From Endomicrobiia bacterium (GTDB lineage Bacteria; Elusimicrobiota; Endomicrobiia; Endomicrobiales; Endomicrobiaceae): DNA of 7,640 nt. The stretch covers positions 1-7,640 of the forward strand of contig BNVZ01000053.1 in assembly GCA_025998475.1 (NCBI GenBank), read 5' to 3'. Below are positions 7,125 through 7,640 of the stretch, piece after piece. The number at the start of each line of letters is the position of its first letter. Position 1 is the first letter of the stretch. The notes under the pieces were generated by a model. That model saw nothing but the letters and a program-made list of their open reading frames with translations, was not told the origin of the DNA and did not search any database. The position numbers and the translations under genes are program-made.

Positions 7125-7349
7125 TCAATTAGCTTAAAAGGAAAATTGGGATTTAAAGCAGCAAACAAAGAAGATGGGCATGGTAATTACAGAAACGCAA
7201 ACTATGCAAAAAGTGTGGAAGGCGGGTAAAATGGAGTAAACAGCAGGCAAAACGTATGGAAAAACCCCAAAATCACAACAAAATTCGAGACTGCCAATCA
7301 AACCCACGCAAAGTTGTCTTTTAACATGTTTAATTTTTACTTGAAATAA
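7125..7349 (+). pseudogene. Relic of the 3' end of an unknown gene
   Basis: Directly after the thrS stop, the same frame continues with protein-like wording: KLGFKAANKEDGHGNYRNAN, then NYAKSVEGG. It meets TAA at 7227-7229, continues with NSRQNVWKNPKITTKFETAN and AKLSFNMFNFYLK, and ends at TAA 7347-7349. The composition (Asn, Lys, Ala, Gly) and codons look coding on both sides of the internal stop. The final stop touches the hairpin at 7348-7385, as expected for a gene followed by its terminator. No start codon with a ribosome site precedes it. I infer a C-terminal remnant of a decayed gene; the family is unknown. It is not needed as part of ThrRS, whose usual C-terminus is already complete. 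Confidence 0.4.
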
Positions 7350-7385
7350 TGAACCTCCGCACAGCAAGCTGTGCGGAGGTTCATT
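7348..7385. terminator. Perfect 17-bp hairpin between convergent relics
   Basis: AATGAACCTCCGCACAG (7348-7364) pairs perfectly with CTGTGCGGAGGTTCATT (7369-7385) around a CAAG loop. It is by far the strongest and most GC-rich hairpin in the window. It lies exactly between the TAA ending the plus-strand relic (7347-7349) and the TAA ending the minus-strand relic (7387-7385), the position of a bidirectional terminator. Neither side has a long T run, so it is not a textbook intrinsic terminator. It could also block RNA decay or be a dispersed hairpin repeat. Confidence 0.65.
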
Positions 7386-7640
7386 TAACTACTACCAACG
7401 GTTATTGTATGTCTATTATTCTTTTCGCTTTCGCCACTTTCGCTGTTTTTTTAGGTCTTTGTGTCAATCTCTAGCATAATTACTGCTACTTCTACTTCTG
7501 CACCTTCCCTTAACAATACCTATTCCCATCTAGTATATTCCCCACTACTCATTAATGCTTCTTGTGCATATCCTATGTCTATATCCACAACTTTTGCTGA
7601 CATTGTAGCTGTCTCTTGTGATAATATGTCCGAATGTTCT
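7385..7640 (-). pseudogene. Decayed minus-strand gene with repeat motif
   Basis: Reading the minus strand from 7639 to 7385 gives exactly 85 codons in one frame with two internal stops: TAG at plus 7522-7520 and TAA at plus 7453-7451. The text is protein-like throughout: SQETATMSAKVVDIDIGY, AQEALMSSGEYTRWE, stop, VLLREGAEVEVAVIMLEID, then TKT, stop, and an acidic/lysine tail ending TVGSS. The gene would continue beyond the window's right edge. The first part is the same peptide repeat as at the left edge. A stretch of MSAKVV... to the first stop would be a 27-residue frame, but I do not regard it as a functional gene. The product is unknown. Confidence 0.45.
7572..7640 (-). repeat. Right-edge copy of the 66-67 bp repeat
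   Basis: 7572-7629 matches 92-149 in the same orientation with about two differences (G for A at 7608, T for C at 7622). A second unit starts at 7612 and runs off the window. The matching copies lie 7480 bp apart and enclose all five genes. The repeat carries the minus-strand peptide motif described for the relic at 7385-7640. Confidence 0.85.

Noticed and set aside
92..7629. The direct repeats as ends of a mobile element carrying the peptide cluster
   Set aside because: No transposase or integrase is present, the enclosed segment includes thrS, and the repeats are tandem at one edge; dispersed repeats explain this better.
7520..7640. Resemblance of the DIDIGYAQEAL segment to a flagellin C-terminus
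   Set aside because: Only a few residues fit, and the flanking text does not follow the flagellin pattern.

Overview
The window is AT-rich (roughly one third G+C by eye) bacterial DNA. It carries five convincing protein genes, all on the + strand, set among unusually long stretches that look like decayed genes and repeats. HydG (maturation of [FeFe] hydrogenase) points to an anaerobic or fermentative bacterium. The low G+C, the gene relics and the repeats would suit a host-associated or reducing genome. A gut symbiont such as an Elusimicrobiota (Endomicrobium-like) bacterium is a guess only; no rRNA or other decisive marker is present.

Layout. 1-150: copies of a 66-67 bp repeat. 151-430: pyrimidine-rich DNA without a convincing gene. 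454-3167: a compact three-gene cluster consisting of a 60-residue peptide with a strong ribosome binding site, a radical SAM/SPASM peptide maturase, and a membrane M50 (site-2-protease-like) metallopeptidase whose start overlaps the maturase stop. 3168-3676: gene-free, possibly a gene relic. 3677-5062: hydG. 5063-5372: AT-rich spacer. 5373-7124: thrS for a threonyl-tRNA synthetase without the N-terminal TGS domain. 7125-7640: two convergent gene relics separated by a perfect 17-bp hairpin, with the left-end repeat reappearing at the right edge in the same orientation.

How it works together. The most interesting part is 454-3167. By organisation it is a RiPP (ribosomally made, post-translationally modified peptide) locus: precursor, radical SAM modifying enzyme, and a membrane protease that could cut or handle the product. 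It recalls the yydFGH part of the Bacillus yyd epipeptide locus, but has no ABC transporter here and a precursor I do not recognise. Between the precursor gene and the maturase gene lie two mutually exclusive hairpins, the second followed by eight T, which could set the ratio of peptide to enzyme. hydG and thrS are intact and appear functionally unrelated to that cluster.
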